64,000 nt of DNA from Rhizobacter sp. SG703 (GCF_012275445.1 NZ_JAAZQK010000016.1:62001-126000); one strand, 5' to 3'. Counted from the stretch's first letter, positions 7,101-15,736 are shown. Numbers and translations: made by a program. Notes: generated from the sequence alone by a model not told the origin.

Positions 7101-9152
7101 TCAGCCGTTGCGCTGCATGGTTTTCCAGTCGAGCGCCTTGGCGCTGGCATCGAGCCGGACCTTGAACTCGACGCCGTCGACGTTCCAGCCTTGCTGCTGT
7201 TCCATCGTCGGGGCTTCGTTGCCGTCCAGGTAGTCGACGGTCACCACGTCATGCATGGACTGATCGGCGACGCCGTACCACTTGCTGGTCGAGTTGTCGT
7301 CGAGGCGGGCATCGGCGATCACCTCGAAGGTGCCACGCACGCTGTTGGGCACGGTGTTGTTCTTGGTGCCGGCGCCGACCTCGAACTCGCTGTCGCGCAC
7401 CACGTTGGCCGTGCCCTGCAGCGAGATCGGCACCAGCAGCTTCGCCATGCGGATGTTCAGCGAGCCGCTGGTCTGACCGATGTCCTTTTGCCGCGCCATC
7501 GCAACGCGCATCGCGTCGACGGCCGCCGTGGTGATCGCGGTGCCTTCGGCGACATTGCCGTGGTCCGCATGGAAGAGCGCCTTGCCATCCGCCATCGGCG
7601 CGTTGCCGGTCAGCACCGCATAGGCCAGGTTGCCCACCGTGCGGACCGCGGCGCGGCCCATCTTGCGCGGGATGCGGGTGAAGGCGTCCAGGTCGTCATT
7701 GATCACCGCCTGGCGTGTGATCTTGAAGATGTCACCGTACGTCGCCAGCACGCGCGTCTCTGCGCGCTCACCGATGGTGATGTACTTGTACTCGCCGCCC
7801 TCGGCGACCTGGCGCAGCGCCGGGAAGCTGCCGATGTCCACCATCTGCATCGGCTTGAAGTCCGGCAGCGTCCCCTTGGTGGTCCACAGCTGGAAGGTTT
7901 CCTCGGCCTCGTCGTAGCCCTTCAGCATCGCCTTCTGCGCAATGTTGGCGAGCAGCAGCGGGAAGTCGCCCGAGCCATGCGTGAAGGCGAGCGCGATCAG
8001 GCTCATGCGGTCGGTGCCGGCGTGCTTGACTCCGTTCGCCTGCAGGCAGGCACGCGCCATCTCCACCAGGCTGTGGCCGCGCCAGGGATTGCTGCCGTCG
8101 TTCTTGACGAGGCCGGCGCGGATCTCCAGCGCGGCCGCCATGCCCGCCCTGCGCTTGTCGGTCTCGTCCTCGACGGTGACCAGGTAGCCGCCGGTGACAG
8201 GCTCGGCGCCGCGTGCCATCGCATCGAGCAGCCGGGCCTTCGCCTGCACCACGGTGCAATTCATGTCGGCCAGCGCGGCATTGAGCACGGTCGGCGCGTC
8301 GGTGTCGTTCATGTACGGCTGGAAGGCCGCTCGGATCGACGACTGGCGCTGGTTCTCGGCGCGCACTGCAGCCTGCACGGCTTCCTGCTGGGCGACTGCA
8401 TCGGTCGGCATCGGGGTGGTGGTTTGGGTGGGAACGGTCGAAGTCGGCAAAGCGGTCTCCTGAGACGAAGAAATCGAGGGGGTGTGAGCAGCGGGGCGAA
8501 CAGCGGATGGAGCAGGCACAGAAGCGCCGCGGGCTGCCGCCCAGGTGAAGCGGCTGGCGCTCGCGCTGATGGGTAGCGCGGCGGTGGTGGCGTCGGCGAG
8601 CTTCTCGTCGACGGCCTGGCCTGCGGTGAACCAGTGGTCCTTGCCGTCGGTCAGCCAGGCCATCACCTCGTCGAGGCTGCGGCCGGTCTTGCTCGCGTAG
8701 CTGGCGGCCATCGCCTGAGACCACTTGTCGAGCATGTCGGCGTACTCGCGCAGCTCGACGGCGTTGCCGGCCATGCTGCCCCACGGGGCGTGGATCATCA
8801 GCATCGCGTTCTCGGCGATCTCGATGCGGTCGCCCGCCATCGCAATCAGGCTCGCGATCGACGCGGCGATGCCGTCAACGGAAACAGTGATCGTGGCCGG
8901 GTGGCGCTTCAGCGCGTTGTAGATCGCGATGCCATCGCTGACGGAACCGCCGTAGCTGTTCAGCCGGACGGTGATCGTCTCGGCGTCGAGCGCGGCGACG
9001 GTCTGGACGAAATCTTTCGCGGCGATGCTGTCGCCGTACCAGGATTCACCGATGTCGCCGTAGATCCAGATCTCGGCGTGCTGAACTTCAGCGGCGGCAC
9101 GTGCGGAGATTGCCGGTCGGCGATGGATGCTGTACCAAGGAATGGTGCTCAT
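7101..9152 (-). CDS. Fused ClpP-like prohead protease and major capsid protein
   Basis: 683 aa with two functions in one chain. Residues about 20-200 are a ClpP/S14-type serine protease: catalytic Ser near residue 98 in DGIAASIAS and His near 121 in MIHAPWGSM. Residues 205-260 are a Ser/Pro/Thr-rich linker. Residues about 265-360 look helical, scaffold-like. Residues 370-683 resemble the Mu gpT-like major head subunit (GSFPALRQVAEGGEYKYI, TRQAVINDDLDAF, ALFHADHGN). In most lambdoid phages protease and capsid are separate genes. Self-cleavage would be needed to free the capsid part; the cut site is not visible. Confidence 0.88.
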   Translation of the reverse strand: MSTIPWYSIHRRPAISARAAAEVQHAEIWIYGDIGESWYGDSIAAKDFVQTVAALDAETITVRLNSYGGSVSDGIAIYNALKRHPATITVSVDGIAASIASLIAMAGDRIEIAENAMLMIHAPWGSMAGNAVELREYADMLDKWSQAMAASYASKTGRSLDEVMAWLTDGKDHWFTAGQAVDEKLADATTAALPISASASRFTWAAARGASVPAPSAVRPAAHTPSISSSQETALPTSTVPTQTTTPMPTDAVAQQEAVQAAVRAENQRQSSIRAAFQPYMNDTDAPTVLNAALADMNCTVVQAKARLLDAMARGAEPVTGGYLVTVEDETDKRRAGMAAALEIRAGLVKNDGSNPWRGHSLVEMARACLQANGVKHAGTDRMSLIALAFTHGSGDFPLLLANIAQKAMLKGYDEAEETFQLWTTKGTLPDFKPMQMVDIGSFPALRQVAEGGEYKYITIGERAETRVLATYGDIFKITRQAVINDDLDAFTRIPRKMGRAAVRTVGNLAYAVLTGNAPMADGKALFHADHGNVAEGTAITTAAVDAMRVAMARQKDIGQTSGSLNIRMAKLLVPISLQGTANVVRDSEFEVGAGTKNNTVPNSVRGTFEVIADARLDDNSTSKWYGVADQSMHDVVTVDYLDGNEAPTMEQQQGWNVDGVEFKVRLDASAKALDWKTMQRNG

Positions 9153-9264
9153 GCGATGACGGGTGCTTTGTGCATGCCGTCATCGTCTTGGAAACCTTGT
9201 GCCATTTGTAGACACCAAAGCGGCAAAATTTTCAGGCGTCGAATCTTCAGCGCCTATGCCCCCT
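9153..9264 (-). promoter_or_regulatory. Probable promoter region ahead of the capsid gene
   Basis: A 112-bp noncoding stretch between the Mor-like gene and the capsid fusion, distinctly more A/T-rich than its surroundings (minus strand reads GAAAATTTTGCCGCTTTGG then GTGTCTACAAATGGC). TACAAA could serve as a -10, with no good -35 at the right distance, which is what activator-dependent Mor-type promoters look like. Nothing in it codes. Promoter function is an inference. Confidence 0.35.
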
Positions 9265-9594
9265 TCACTTTCGGCGTCGACAGATCCTGTAGACCTGCCT
9301 TTGCGACAGCCCGAACTGGTCACATACCTGCTGGAGGTTCGCTCCATTGAACATCAAGCGGATGCGCTCGTCGCGCGATTTGCGATCCGGGCGAGGGACG
9401 TAGACGAGTGCACCGCCGAACTTTGCGCTCAAGCCTTGAACGATCGCCTCCGCCATCGCAGTCGCCCACGGATCCTGCACGGCGAGGCGATCGCGAAGGA
9501 TGTCCGACATTTGCCCTACAAGAGGAACGCGGTGAATGGGTTTCTGTGGAGACTTCAAATGGGAAGGGGTGTGATTCAAAGGCGGCTGCTCCAT
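9265..9594 (-). CDS. Mor/C-type transcription activator
   Basis: 109 aa from the ATG at 9594, overlapping the end of the terminase gene by 19 bp. The C-terminal half has the Mor-family dimerisation strand and helix-turn-helix: KFGGALVYVPRPDRKSRDER, then FNGANLQQVCDQFGLSQRQV. Mu Mor and C proteins activate middle and late phage promoters. An internal ATG at 9510 (MSDILRDRLAV) is an alternative start that still contains the whole domain. Its place between terminase and capsid is unusual, because a portal gene is expected here. Confidence 0.8.
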   Translation of the reverse strand: MEQPPLNHTPSHLKSPQKPIHRVPLVGQMSDILRDRLAVQDPWATAMAEAIVQGLSAKFGGALVYVPRPDRKSRDERIRLMFNGANLQQVCDQFGLSQRQVYRICRRRK

Positions 9595-11684
9595 GCGTTG
9601 CTGGCGATGGGGGATGACGTGAGTTGGGGTACGAGAGGCCGTGCTGCTGGGGGCGGTGGGGCCCGAGTTTCGATCGGTGCAGACGCCTGCACAGTTGGCA
9701 TCGCTGTGTCGATTGCCGAAGGCATCGGCGCGAAAAGGTCGGGCTCCAGGCCGGCTTCGAGCCGCGCCCACAGCTTGTCGCTGAGCGTGTGCAGGCCCAG
9801 CATCTGCGCGCAGAACAGCGCGTAGACCGTGCAGTCCAGCTTCTCGTTGCGCTTGCCCGCCGGCTTCAGCCACCGGTGCTCCTCCCCGCGACCGCTCTTC
9901 ACCAGCATCCGGCTCTCGGCCGTGAGCTGGTCGTAGAACTCGGCCGTCAGCTCGCGCGCGAAGTGAACGTAGCCCGGTCCGGGCTGGCTCACCTGCAGGC
10001 GGCCGTAGAGCAAGTCCTTCGCGGTATCGGTGCCGACGTGCCACAGCCGCACGCCCTTGCGGATCGTCTTGCCGCGTTCGTTTACGTCGACCAGGACGCT
10101 CGCACTCTTGATCGGTCGGCCCAGCCGCGTCTCGCCCTTCACGGCGTAGAGGTTCTGGTTCGGCCGGTTGCGGACGAACACATAGCACTGGTGCGTGTAG
10201 TGGCCACCCGTGTCTATCGCCACCGCGTCGGCCGACATCTCGACGCCGCACACGTGCCGGTAGGTCGCCTTGATCGCCGGATCCAGCTTCAGATCCCACT
10301 CGCGCTGGTCGGCCGGGTTGCCGTAGATGACCAGGTCATCCACCACCCACATCTCCTCCCCGCGACCGAAGCCCCACACGACCAGTTCCCAGCGGTCGCC
10401 CTGCACGTCCACACCGATCGCGAGCTTCACGGCACCGCGCGGCACGATGCGCAGCGGATGGCCGTGTTTGCCGCGCAGCGCGAGCTGGCTGGCGTCCGTC
10501 TTCTCCAGCTCCTGCTCGTAAGTCTCGCCGCGGGTGGTGTTGATGAAGGTCTTCAGGTCGCTGTCGTCGCCGGCCTGCGCCTTCTTCGCGGCCGTCAGCC
10601 AGTCGCGCACGATGCTGACCCAGGTCGCCTGAGGGCTGTACGCGGTCCAGCTGAAGAACGCGACATGCCGGGGTGGTGCGATCTCCTCGTCCGCTGCGTT
10701 GCGGAAGCGCAGCTGGACCGGATCGCGCTCGTCGATCCAAAGGCCCTCGGCGGATTTCCAGCGGCCCTTCCAAGCTGCCAGGTACTCGGCCTGGGTGATG
10801 CACACGCCGCAGTGCGGGCAGACGTGGCCGACTGTCTCCGGATCGCCGTCGGTCCACTTCATGCCGTGCCGCGCTTCCTTGCCGCCCCAGTCGAGCGTGT
10901 GCTCATCGTCGCAGTGCGGGCAGCGAATGAAGTACTGGAAGCGCACGTCGGCCTGGCTCTCGCGGTCCTCGATCAGGCTGAAACCCTTCAGCTTCGGCGT
11001 ACTGCCGGCGACCGACTTTGGGAACGTAGCGCCCTCGATGCGCTTGTCGCCGAGACGGAAAGGACTGCCCTCCTTCTCGATGTCGCGGTCGAAGCCGTCG
11101 GTCTCGTCGTAGTAGACGCAGTCAACGGTGATCCGGCGATAGTTCTTCGCGGCCTTGCCGCCGCGCAGGTGCAGCAAGCAGCCGAGGAAGCGCTTCTTCT
11201 TGATCGTGTTCTCTTTGGACTTGCGGTTGAACTTCGGGAACACGCGACGCATCACCCGCACGTCGCGCAGCATCGGCTCCAGCTCGGTGGTGACAAAGTC
11301 GTCACGGTCCTCGTCGGTCGGCTGGTACACCGCCTGGTTGCGGCGCTTGTGCTCGGCGAAGTAGCCGACGGCCGCCAAGAAGATCTTCGTGTAGCCGGTG
11401 CGCGCGGACTTGCGCCAGGTGACGTGGTTGATCTCGTCGTGGCCGATGCAGTCGGCGATCGCGATCTGGTACGGATAGGCCTCCCAGCGGCCCTGCTCGT
11501 AGCTGCTTTCCTCCGACAGGTAGAAGTGCTCGGCCATCCACTGCGACAAGCGCATCGGCGGCGGAGCTTCGAGCGGGCGCAGACCGCGGCGCAGTGCCGC
11601 GTTGATCTCGTCTCGCTGCTCGGTGCCGAGGTCGGCCAGGGTGACAGGGCGATTGATCTCGATCACCTCAAGTGGTTGGGTCAA
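9576..11684 (-). CDS. Terminase large subunit (GpA family)
   Basis: 702 aa, close to lambda gpA (641 aa). The packaging ATPase domain has the deviant Walker A of this family (KSARTGYTK, about residue 93) and a Walker B-like YYDETDG (about 192). Two CPHC zinc knuckles (CPHCDDEHTLDW and CPHCGVCI) occur mid-protein. The C-terminal nuclease shows the expected acidic residues in GVDVQGDRWE, AIDTGGH and LDCTVYA. It cuts concatemers and drives DNA into proheads through the portal. The ATG overlaps the small-subunit stop by 4 bp. The last about 50 residues are Pro/Ala/Ser-rich and unlike the family. Confidence 0.95.
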   Translation of the reverse strand: MTQPLEVIEINRPVTLADLGTEQRDEINAALRRGLRPLEAPPPMRLSQWMAEHFYLSEESSYEQGRWEAYPYQIAIADCIGHDEINHVTWRKSARTGYTKIFLAAVGYFAEHKRRNQAVYQPTDEDRDDFVTTELEPMLRDVRVMRRVFPKFNRKSKENTIKKKRFLGCLLHLRGGKAAKNYRRITVDCVYYDETDGFDRDIEKEGSPFRLGDKRIEGATFPKSVAGSTPKLKGFSLIEDRESQADVRFQYFIRCPHCDDEHTLDWGGKEARHGMKWTDGDPETVGHVCPHCGVCITQAEYLAAWKGRWKSAEGLWIDERDPVQLRFRNAADEEIAPPRHVAFFSWTAYSPQATWVSIVRDWLTAAKKAQAGDDSDLKTFINTTRGETYEQELEKTDASQLALRGKHGHPLRIVPRGAVKLAIGVDVQGDRWELVVWGFGRGEEMWVVDDLVIYGNPADQREWDLKLDPAIKATYRHVCGVEMSADAVAIDTGGHYTHQCYVFVRNRPNQNLYAVKGETRLGRPIKSASVLVDVNERGKTIRKGVRLWHVGTDTAKDLLYGRLQVSQPGPGYVHFARELTAEFYDQLTAESRMLVKSGRGEEHRWLKPAGKRNEKLDCTVYALFCAQMLGLHTLSDKLWARLEAGLEPDLFAPMPSAIDTAMPTVQASAPIETRAPPPPAARPLVPQLTSSPIASNAWSSRL

Positions 11685-12187
11685 ACGTCTTCCTCCTCAT
11701 CGGGTTCGTCTTCGGCATCTGCAAGGCTCAGCGCGGCCGCGCGGTTGCGCGCCTTGCTGACCTCCTCCTCGAAGATGCGCAGCGCCTCGGTGGGCAGCTC
11801 GACGCGGCGGCGCACGCGCGGCACCAGGCCCTGCAGCAAGCTGCCCACGTCGCCGGCCATCTTGGCGAGCACCAGTTCCAGCACCGCGATCGGCGCCAGC
11901 TCGCGGCGGTTCACTGCGTTGTCCATCGCGACGCGGTCGGCCTGTTCTCTGGCGAGCCGTGCACGCTCGCGCGCCAGCTCGCCGTCGGCACCGCGCCCTG
12001 CGGCCAGCTCGCGCAGGTGTTTGGTGTACGCGCGCAGCCAGGCCGAAGCGGGCTGGCCCGCCTTGAGGATCCCGCGGCTGAGCAGTTCGCTGACGACCGG
12101 CTGGCTGACGCCGACCAGGTCGCCGAACTGCTCTTGCGTCATCGGCGCAGAGAGCGATTGAGATTGCGTCAGGGCTAGATCCCCCAT
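11681..12187 (-). CDS. Terminase small subunit (Nu1-like)
   Basis: 168 aa from the ATG at 12187, which has a strong ribosome binding site (AAGGGGG) 8 bp upstream. The N-terminus has a helix-turn-helix (TQEQFGDLVGVSQPVVSELL) like lambda Nu1, followed by a charged coiled-coil (LARERARLAREQADRVAMDN) and an acidic tail ending DEPDEEEDV. Nu1-type subunits recognise the packaging site. The 138-bp gap on its upstream side (12188-12325) is noncoding, G-rich and contains a CTCCCGGGAG palindrome; it is the expected place for a cos site but none could be proven. Confidence 0.85.
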   Translation of the reverse strand: MGDLALTQSQSLSAPMTQEQFGDLVGVSQPVVSELLSRGILKAGQPASAWLRAYTKHLRELAAGRGADGELARERARLAREQADRVAMDNAVNRRELAPIAVLELVLAKMAGDVGSLLQGLVPRVRRRVELPTEALRIFEEEVSKARNRAAALSLADAEDEPDEEEDV

Positions 12188-12325
12188 GGATATAACCCCC
12201 TTAAGCAACGCCCGCAACTACGGTGCGAACGGGGTTCGAATTACCCTTGACCGACCTCTCCCGGGAGGACCCGATGAGGGGGGTGGGGGGTGGGGTCCAG
12301 GCCTGCGCCGACCGAGGTGCGAACG

Positions 12326-13123
12326 TCATGCGCCCTTCCCTCCCGCCGTGAGCCCGAGCTTCGCGAGTTGCTTCTGCATGCGCTGCTCGTAGTGCGACTT
12401 GAAGCGCGCATCGATCACGCGTTGCGCCGTGCCCACGAAGTCGAAGCGCTTGCCATACCGCGTGCCGTTGACGAAGAGCAGCACGGGCTTCACCGCACTG
12501 CCGGCGCTGAAGCGGTACCGCGCCCACACGCCGCGCCGCAGGTGCTGCATCTTGTCGCCGTGCTTCCACGATCCGCGGCCCTGCCTAGACTCGCCGCCGT
12601 GCGCAACGAAGTACTCGACCTTGCTGCGCTTTGCCTTCGAGCGCCTCGAGCTAGTCGCGTTGGCGTCCGACCCCGCGAGGTTGAAGGCCTGCAGCTGGCT
12701 CAGGATCTGCACGATCTGCCCGCGCCCCATGTTGCCGTAGGCATCGAGCTTGGCCGCCGCGCCCGGCACCGCCCGCTCGTTCTTGCGCATCAGCCCGGCC
12801 TGCACCAGGATCTCCTCGAAGCGCTTCAGCGGCCGGTTGCCTCCTTCGATCTGCGGGATCAGGTAGTGCGCCCGCGACGTGCCGTCCTTCAGCCACACCA
12901 CCGCCTGCAGCTTCGTCCGGTTCGCGAAGGTCGTGCGCAGCGCCCGCAGCGTGAATGCGGTCGGGTTGTCGAAGGTCGAGCGCATCTCAGCGACCTGCGC
13001 ATCCTTGATCTCGCGCGCCGTGTCGTTGATGGCCTGCGCCATCACGTTCGGGTGCTCCTGCTGCAGCTCGCCGAACGCCTTCGCGATCTGCGCCGCATCG
13101 AAGCGGATGTTCATCGTCAGCAT
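12326..13123 (-). CDS. Phage protein of unknown function between helicase and terminase
   Basis: 265 aa from ATG 13123, preceded by GAGGGGAG. The N-terminal part (FGELQQEHPNVMAQAINDTA, then REIKDAQVAEMRSTFDN) looks like phage minor-tail or neck proteins of the gpZ type; the C-terminal third is strongly basic (SRRSKAKRSKVEYF, RQGRGSWKHGDKMQHL). It lies 11 bp after the dnaB-like gene and before terminase, where tail proteins are not usual. A structural or DNA-binding role is possible. I do not recognise it firmly. Confidence 0.7.
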   Translation of the reverse strand: MLTMNIRFDAAQIAKAFGELQQEHPNVMAQAINDTAREIKDAQVAEMRSTFDNPTAFTLRALRTTFANRTKLQAVVWLKDGTSRAHYLIPQIEGGNRPLKRFEEILVQAGLMRKNERAVPGAAAKLDAYGNMGRGQIVQILSQLQAFNLAGSDANATSSRRSKAKRSKVEYFVAHGGESRQGRGSWKHGDKMQHLRRGVWARYRFSAGSAVKPVLLFVNGTRYGKRFDFVGTAQRVIDARFKSHYEQRMQKQLAKLGLTAGGKGA

Positions 13124-13134
13124 GGGTTCTCCCC

Positions 13135-14496
13135 TCAGTCCAGGCCACCGCCGCGCTGCGCCTTCAGGCTCTTGGTCGGCGGCGGTCCTTCCCAGTCGGT
13201 GAAGCGCTGGAAGGCGCCGTCGAAGGTGAAGTGCAGCGTGTCGGTCGGGCCGTTCTTGTGCTTGACCACGTGCAGCTCGGCGTGGAACTTGTTCGCGTCG
13301 GTCGGGTTGCGCCGGTGCTCGCGGTGCAGCAGCCCGATGAGGTCGGCCGCGCCCTCGATGTCCCCGCTGTCGCGCAGGTCGCTCATCTGCGGCGGACCGG
13401 ATCGCTTGTCGGCCTCGCGGTTCATCTGCGACAGCAGCACGATCCACACGCCGAACTCCTTGGCCGCGCGCTTCAGGCCGTTGGCGATCTTCCCCAGCTC
13501 CTGGTTCCGGTTGTCGCCGTCGCCCTCCATCAGCTGCAGGTAGTCGATGATCACGAGGTCCAGCGCCTTGCGCCTGCGCTTGACCTGCTGGATCTTGCGG
13601 CGCACGTCCATGATGCTCAGCGCCGCCTGGTCGTCCATCGCGATGTGCAGCTTCCCCAGTGCGTCGATGCCCTCGCTGACGCCCTCCCACATGCTCTGCG
13701 GCGCCTTGCGCGGGTTGCGCAGGTCCGCGAGGTTCACGCGGCCTGCCGCTGCGACCTGGCGAGCCGTCAGCGAGTTCAGGCTGTCTTCCTGGGTCAGCAT
13801 CAGCACCTGGTGCTTGCGGCCCACGTTGCGGCTGAGCGTCAGGCTTGCGGCCGTCTTCCCCATGCTCGGCCTGGCGCCGATCACCCACAGCTCACCCGGC
13901 CGGCCACCGCCCGCGGTGCAGTGGTCCAGATCCTTCAGCCCGGTCTGGATGGTCGTTTCTTTGCCGTCGTAGCGCTGCTGCAGGTCGTCGAGGTAGCCCA
14001 CCACTAGCTCGCTGATGTCGCGCGGCTCGTTGCGGTCGGCCACCGCGTTCAGCGCCATCAGCTTCGTGATCATCTGGTCGATGAGCTGGTCGACGGGTTG
14101 CGGCTTGCCATCGGCACCGTGCGCGCCGCGCAGCACCTCGTCGGCCATCACGGAGCCCAGGCGCATCACCTCGCGCTCGCGCCAGCGCTCGACCAGCAGC
14201 TCGGCGTGGCGCTGCGCCGCCCGGCTGCTGACGACCGACGACATCAGCTGGTTCAGGTACACCATGTCGTGGTGCCCCTTCTCGTGGACGGTCACCAGAT
14301 CGGCCAGCTTGCCGGCCTTCAGCAGCTCGGTGATGGTCTCGTAGATCGCCCGGTGGTCGGTCTGGTAGAAGTGCTCGGGCTTCAGCACAGTGCTGACCGC
14401 CTCGAAGGCCTGGTTGTCGATCAGCAGCGCGCCCAGCACGGCATGCTCGGCTTCGTCACTGTGGGGGGCGGTCATCACGTCGGGTCGGCGGCTCAT
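13135..14496 (-). CDS. dnaB: Replicative DNA helicase, DnaB-like
   Basis: 453 aa, standard length. The N-terminal primase-interacting domain (HSDEAEHAVLGALLIDNQAF) is followed by a RecA-like motor: Walker A GARPSMGKT at about 207-215, Walker B LVIIDYLQLM at about 313-322, and the downstream SQMNREADKRSGPPQMSDLR block conserved in DnaB. A hexameric 5'-3' helicase, here phage-borne so that replication at the phage origin does not need a host loader. Its ATG overlaps the stop of the initiator gene by 4 bp. Confidence 0.93.
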   Translation of the reverse strand: MSRRPDVMTAPHSDEAEHAVLGALLIDNQAFEAVSTVLKPEHFYQTDHRAIYETITELLKAGKLADLVTVHEKGHHDMVYLNQLMSSVVSSRAAQRHAELLVERWREREVMRLGSVMADEVLRGAHGADGKPQPVDQLIDQMITKLMALNAVADRNEPRDISELVVGYLDDLQQRYDGKETTIQTGLKDLDHCTAGGGRPGELWVIGARPSMGKTAASLTLSRNVGRKHQVLMLTQEDSLNSLTARQVAAAGRVNLADLRNPRKAPQSMWEGVSEGIDALGKLHIAMDDQAALSIMDVRRKIQQVKRRRKALDLVIIDYLQLMEGDGDNRNQELGKIANGLKRAAKEFGVWIVLLSQMNREADKRSGPPQMSDLRDSGDIEGAADLIGLLHREHRRNPTDANKFHAELHVVKHKNGPTDTLHFTFDGAFQRFTDWEGPPPTKSLKAQRGGGLD

Positions 14497-15380
14497 GGGG
14501 TGGCTCCTTGGTGGCGGTTCGATTCGCGGTTCATCACGGCCTGCGCCTGCAGGCCTTGGGTGGTGAGTCGGGCGGGCTCGTTCGGGGTCAGGTACCAGAG
14601 GCGGTACCAGTTGTCGCGGACGCTGTTGCGGAAGGTCTGGCGCCAGTCGCGCTGCCGCTTGCCCTGGGCGCTGCGCCGGGCCTTGAACTCCATCCAGTGC
14701 AGCAACAGGATGTCGCGGTCGATGCCGGCGGCTTCGCAGTACTCGAAGACCTTGTCGCCCTCGGGAATGGGCTTCTCCCCGGCGGCTTTGCAGATGGCGA
14801 GGAAGGCCGCGAGGCTCAGCAGCGGCTTGTGCTTCGACGCCTTCTCCTCGGCGTCTTCATCCGACCGGGGGTCTTCAGCCCCTTCAGGGGGTTGGGGGTG
14901 TATTTCTTGTATTGGTTCTATTACGGTTAGGGGGCACGACGTGCCGGGGTGACCGGCATCTGGTGCCGGTTGGGCGGCACCTCGTGCCGGGTAGGCGGCA
15001 TCTGGTGCCGGGGGCATCTCGTGCCGGGGGGCACGTGGTGCCGGGGTGGTCAGGTGAGTCGGGGGGCATTTGCTGCCGGGGGCATCTGGTGCCGGGGTGC
15101 GTCGAGGCGCCGCCTGTTCGCGGCCGTTGCCACGCGGGGTCACGGTGTAACGGTTCGCCTTCATGGCGCCGATCTCCACCTTCACCAACCCCGCGGTCTC
15201 CAGCCAGCGAATGGCATTGCGCACCGCACGCTCGCCGAAGCACGTGCGCACGGTGATCGTGTCGATGCTCGGCCAGCACACGCCCTGGTCGTTCGCCTGG
15301 TCGGCGAGGCTGATCAGGACCGCTTTCGGCGTCGGCGGCATCGCGAGCGGCCAGCACGCGGCCATCACAAGGGTGCTCAT
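14493..15380 (-). CDS. Phage replication initiator (O-like, winged-helix)
   Basis: 295 aa. The N-terminal about 85 residues form a winged helix (CWPSIDTITVRTCFGERAV, then RNAIRWLETAGLVKVEI), as in DUF/replication-O proteins. A Pro/Ala linker (about 95-150) is encoded by the iteron repeats and so repeats the peptide PAPDA. The C-terminus (LSLAAFLAICKAAGEKPIPE, then WRQTFRNSVRDNWYRLWY) is the part that usually contacts the helicase. Pairing with DnaB in a 4-bp overlap supports an O/P-type replication module. Ribosome binding site AAGGGAAGGG lies upstream. Confidence 0.85.
   Translation of the reverse strand: MSTLVMAACWPLAMPPTPKAVLISLADQANDQGVCWPSIDTITVRTCFGERAVRNAIRWLETAGLVKVEIGAMKANRYTVTPRGNGREQAAPRRTPAPDAPGSKCPPTHLTTPAPRAPRHEMPPAPDAAYPARGAAQPAPDAGHPGTSCPLTVIEPIQEIHPQPPEGAEDPRSDEDAEEKASKHKPLLSLAAFLAICKAAGEKPIPEGDKVFEYCEAAGIDRDILLLHWMEFKARRSAQGKRQRDWRQTFRNSVRDNWYRLWYLTPNEPARLTTQGLQAQAVMNRESNRHQGATP
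14933..15095. repeat. Eight iterons inside the initiator gene; probable phage replication origin
   Basis: Eight copies of a 15-bp repeat with consensus GGCAYSTSGTGCCGG start at 14933, 14955, 14976, 14997, 15013, 15030, 15065 and 15081. The outer bases are palindromic (GGCA...TGCC). Spacing is 21-22 bp for the first four, about two helical turns. Iterons inside the initiator coding sequence are the hallmark of lambdoid origins, where the O protein binds within its own gene. An A/T-richer stretch (about 14900-14930, TATTTCTTGTATTGG) flanks them and could be the unwinding element. Confidence 0.75.
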
Positions 15381-15451
15381 TCGGTAACACCCTTCCCTTG
15401 CAGCCGCGCGGGCCGCAATGCATCTTGTCGGTGGGTCATGTCAGTGGTCGG

Positions 15452-15736
15452 TCAGGCGCGCAGTCGTGCCGCTCGGCATTCGCGTTGCTGGTGGTCGATG
15501 CGGCAGTCGTCGTCGCAGTAGGTCTCGCCCGGCGCGCAGCGCTCCTCGCAGTTGCGGCAGATGCCCAGCGGCAGGTACGTCAGGCGTGAAGTTCGCTCCC
15601 GATGTTTCGCCAGCGCCGCGAAGATGAACTCGGACTCTCGAACCGTCGCGAGGTCGCCCTCGCTCAGACGCTCGAGCGTGTCGCGGGCCAGCACGTCGAT
15701 GGCAAGGCTGGGCGCGGAGGTGGTCTGCGTGTGCAT
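15452..15736 (-). CDS. Small C4 zinc-finger protein (DksA/TraR type)
   Basis: 94 aa. The C-terminal half has the DksA/TraR pattern CRNCEERC...YCDDDCR with four zinc-ligand cysteines; the N-terminal half is helical. Phage TraR-like proteins bind the RNA polymerase secondary channel and shift host transcription. The start overlaps the stop of the CII-like gene (TGATG), so both come from the early leftward transcript. Confidence 0.75.
   Translation of the reverse strand: MHTQTTSAPSLAIDVLARDTLERLSEGDLATVRESEFIFAALAKHRERTSRLTYLPLGICRNCEERCAPGETYCDDDCRIDHQQRECRAARLRA

Noticed and set aside
12188-12325. cos packaging site
   Set aside because: Position upstream of the small terminase is right and a CTCCCGGGAG palindrome is present, but no recognisable cos architecture can be shown by eye.
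14933-15095. CRISPR array
   Set aside because: Repeats are 15 bp with 1-20 bp spacers and lie inside an intact coding sequence; no cas genes. Iterons fit better.
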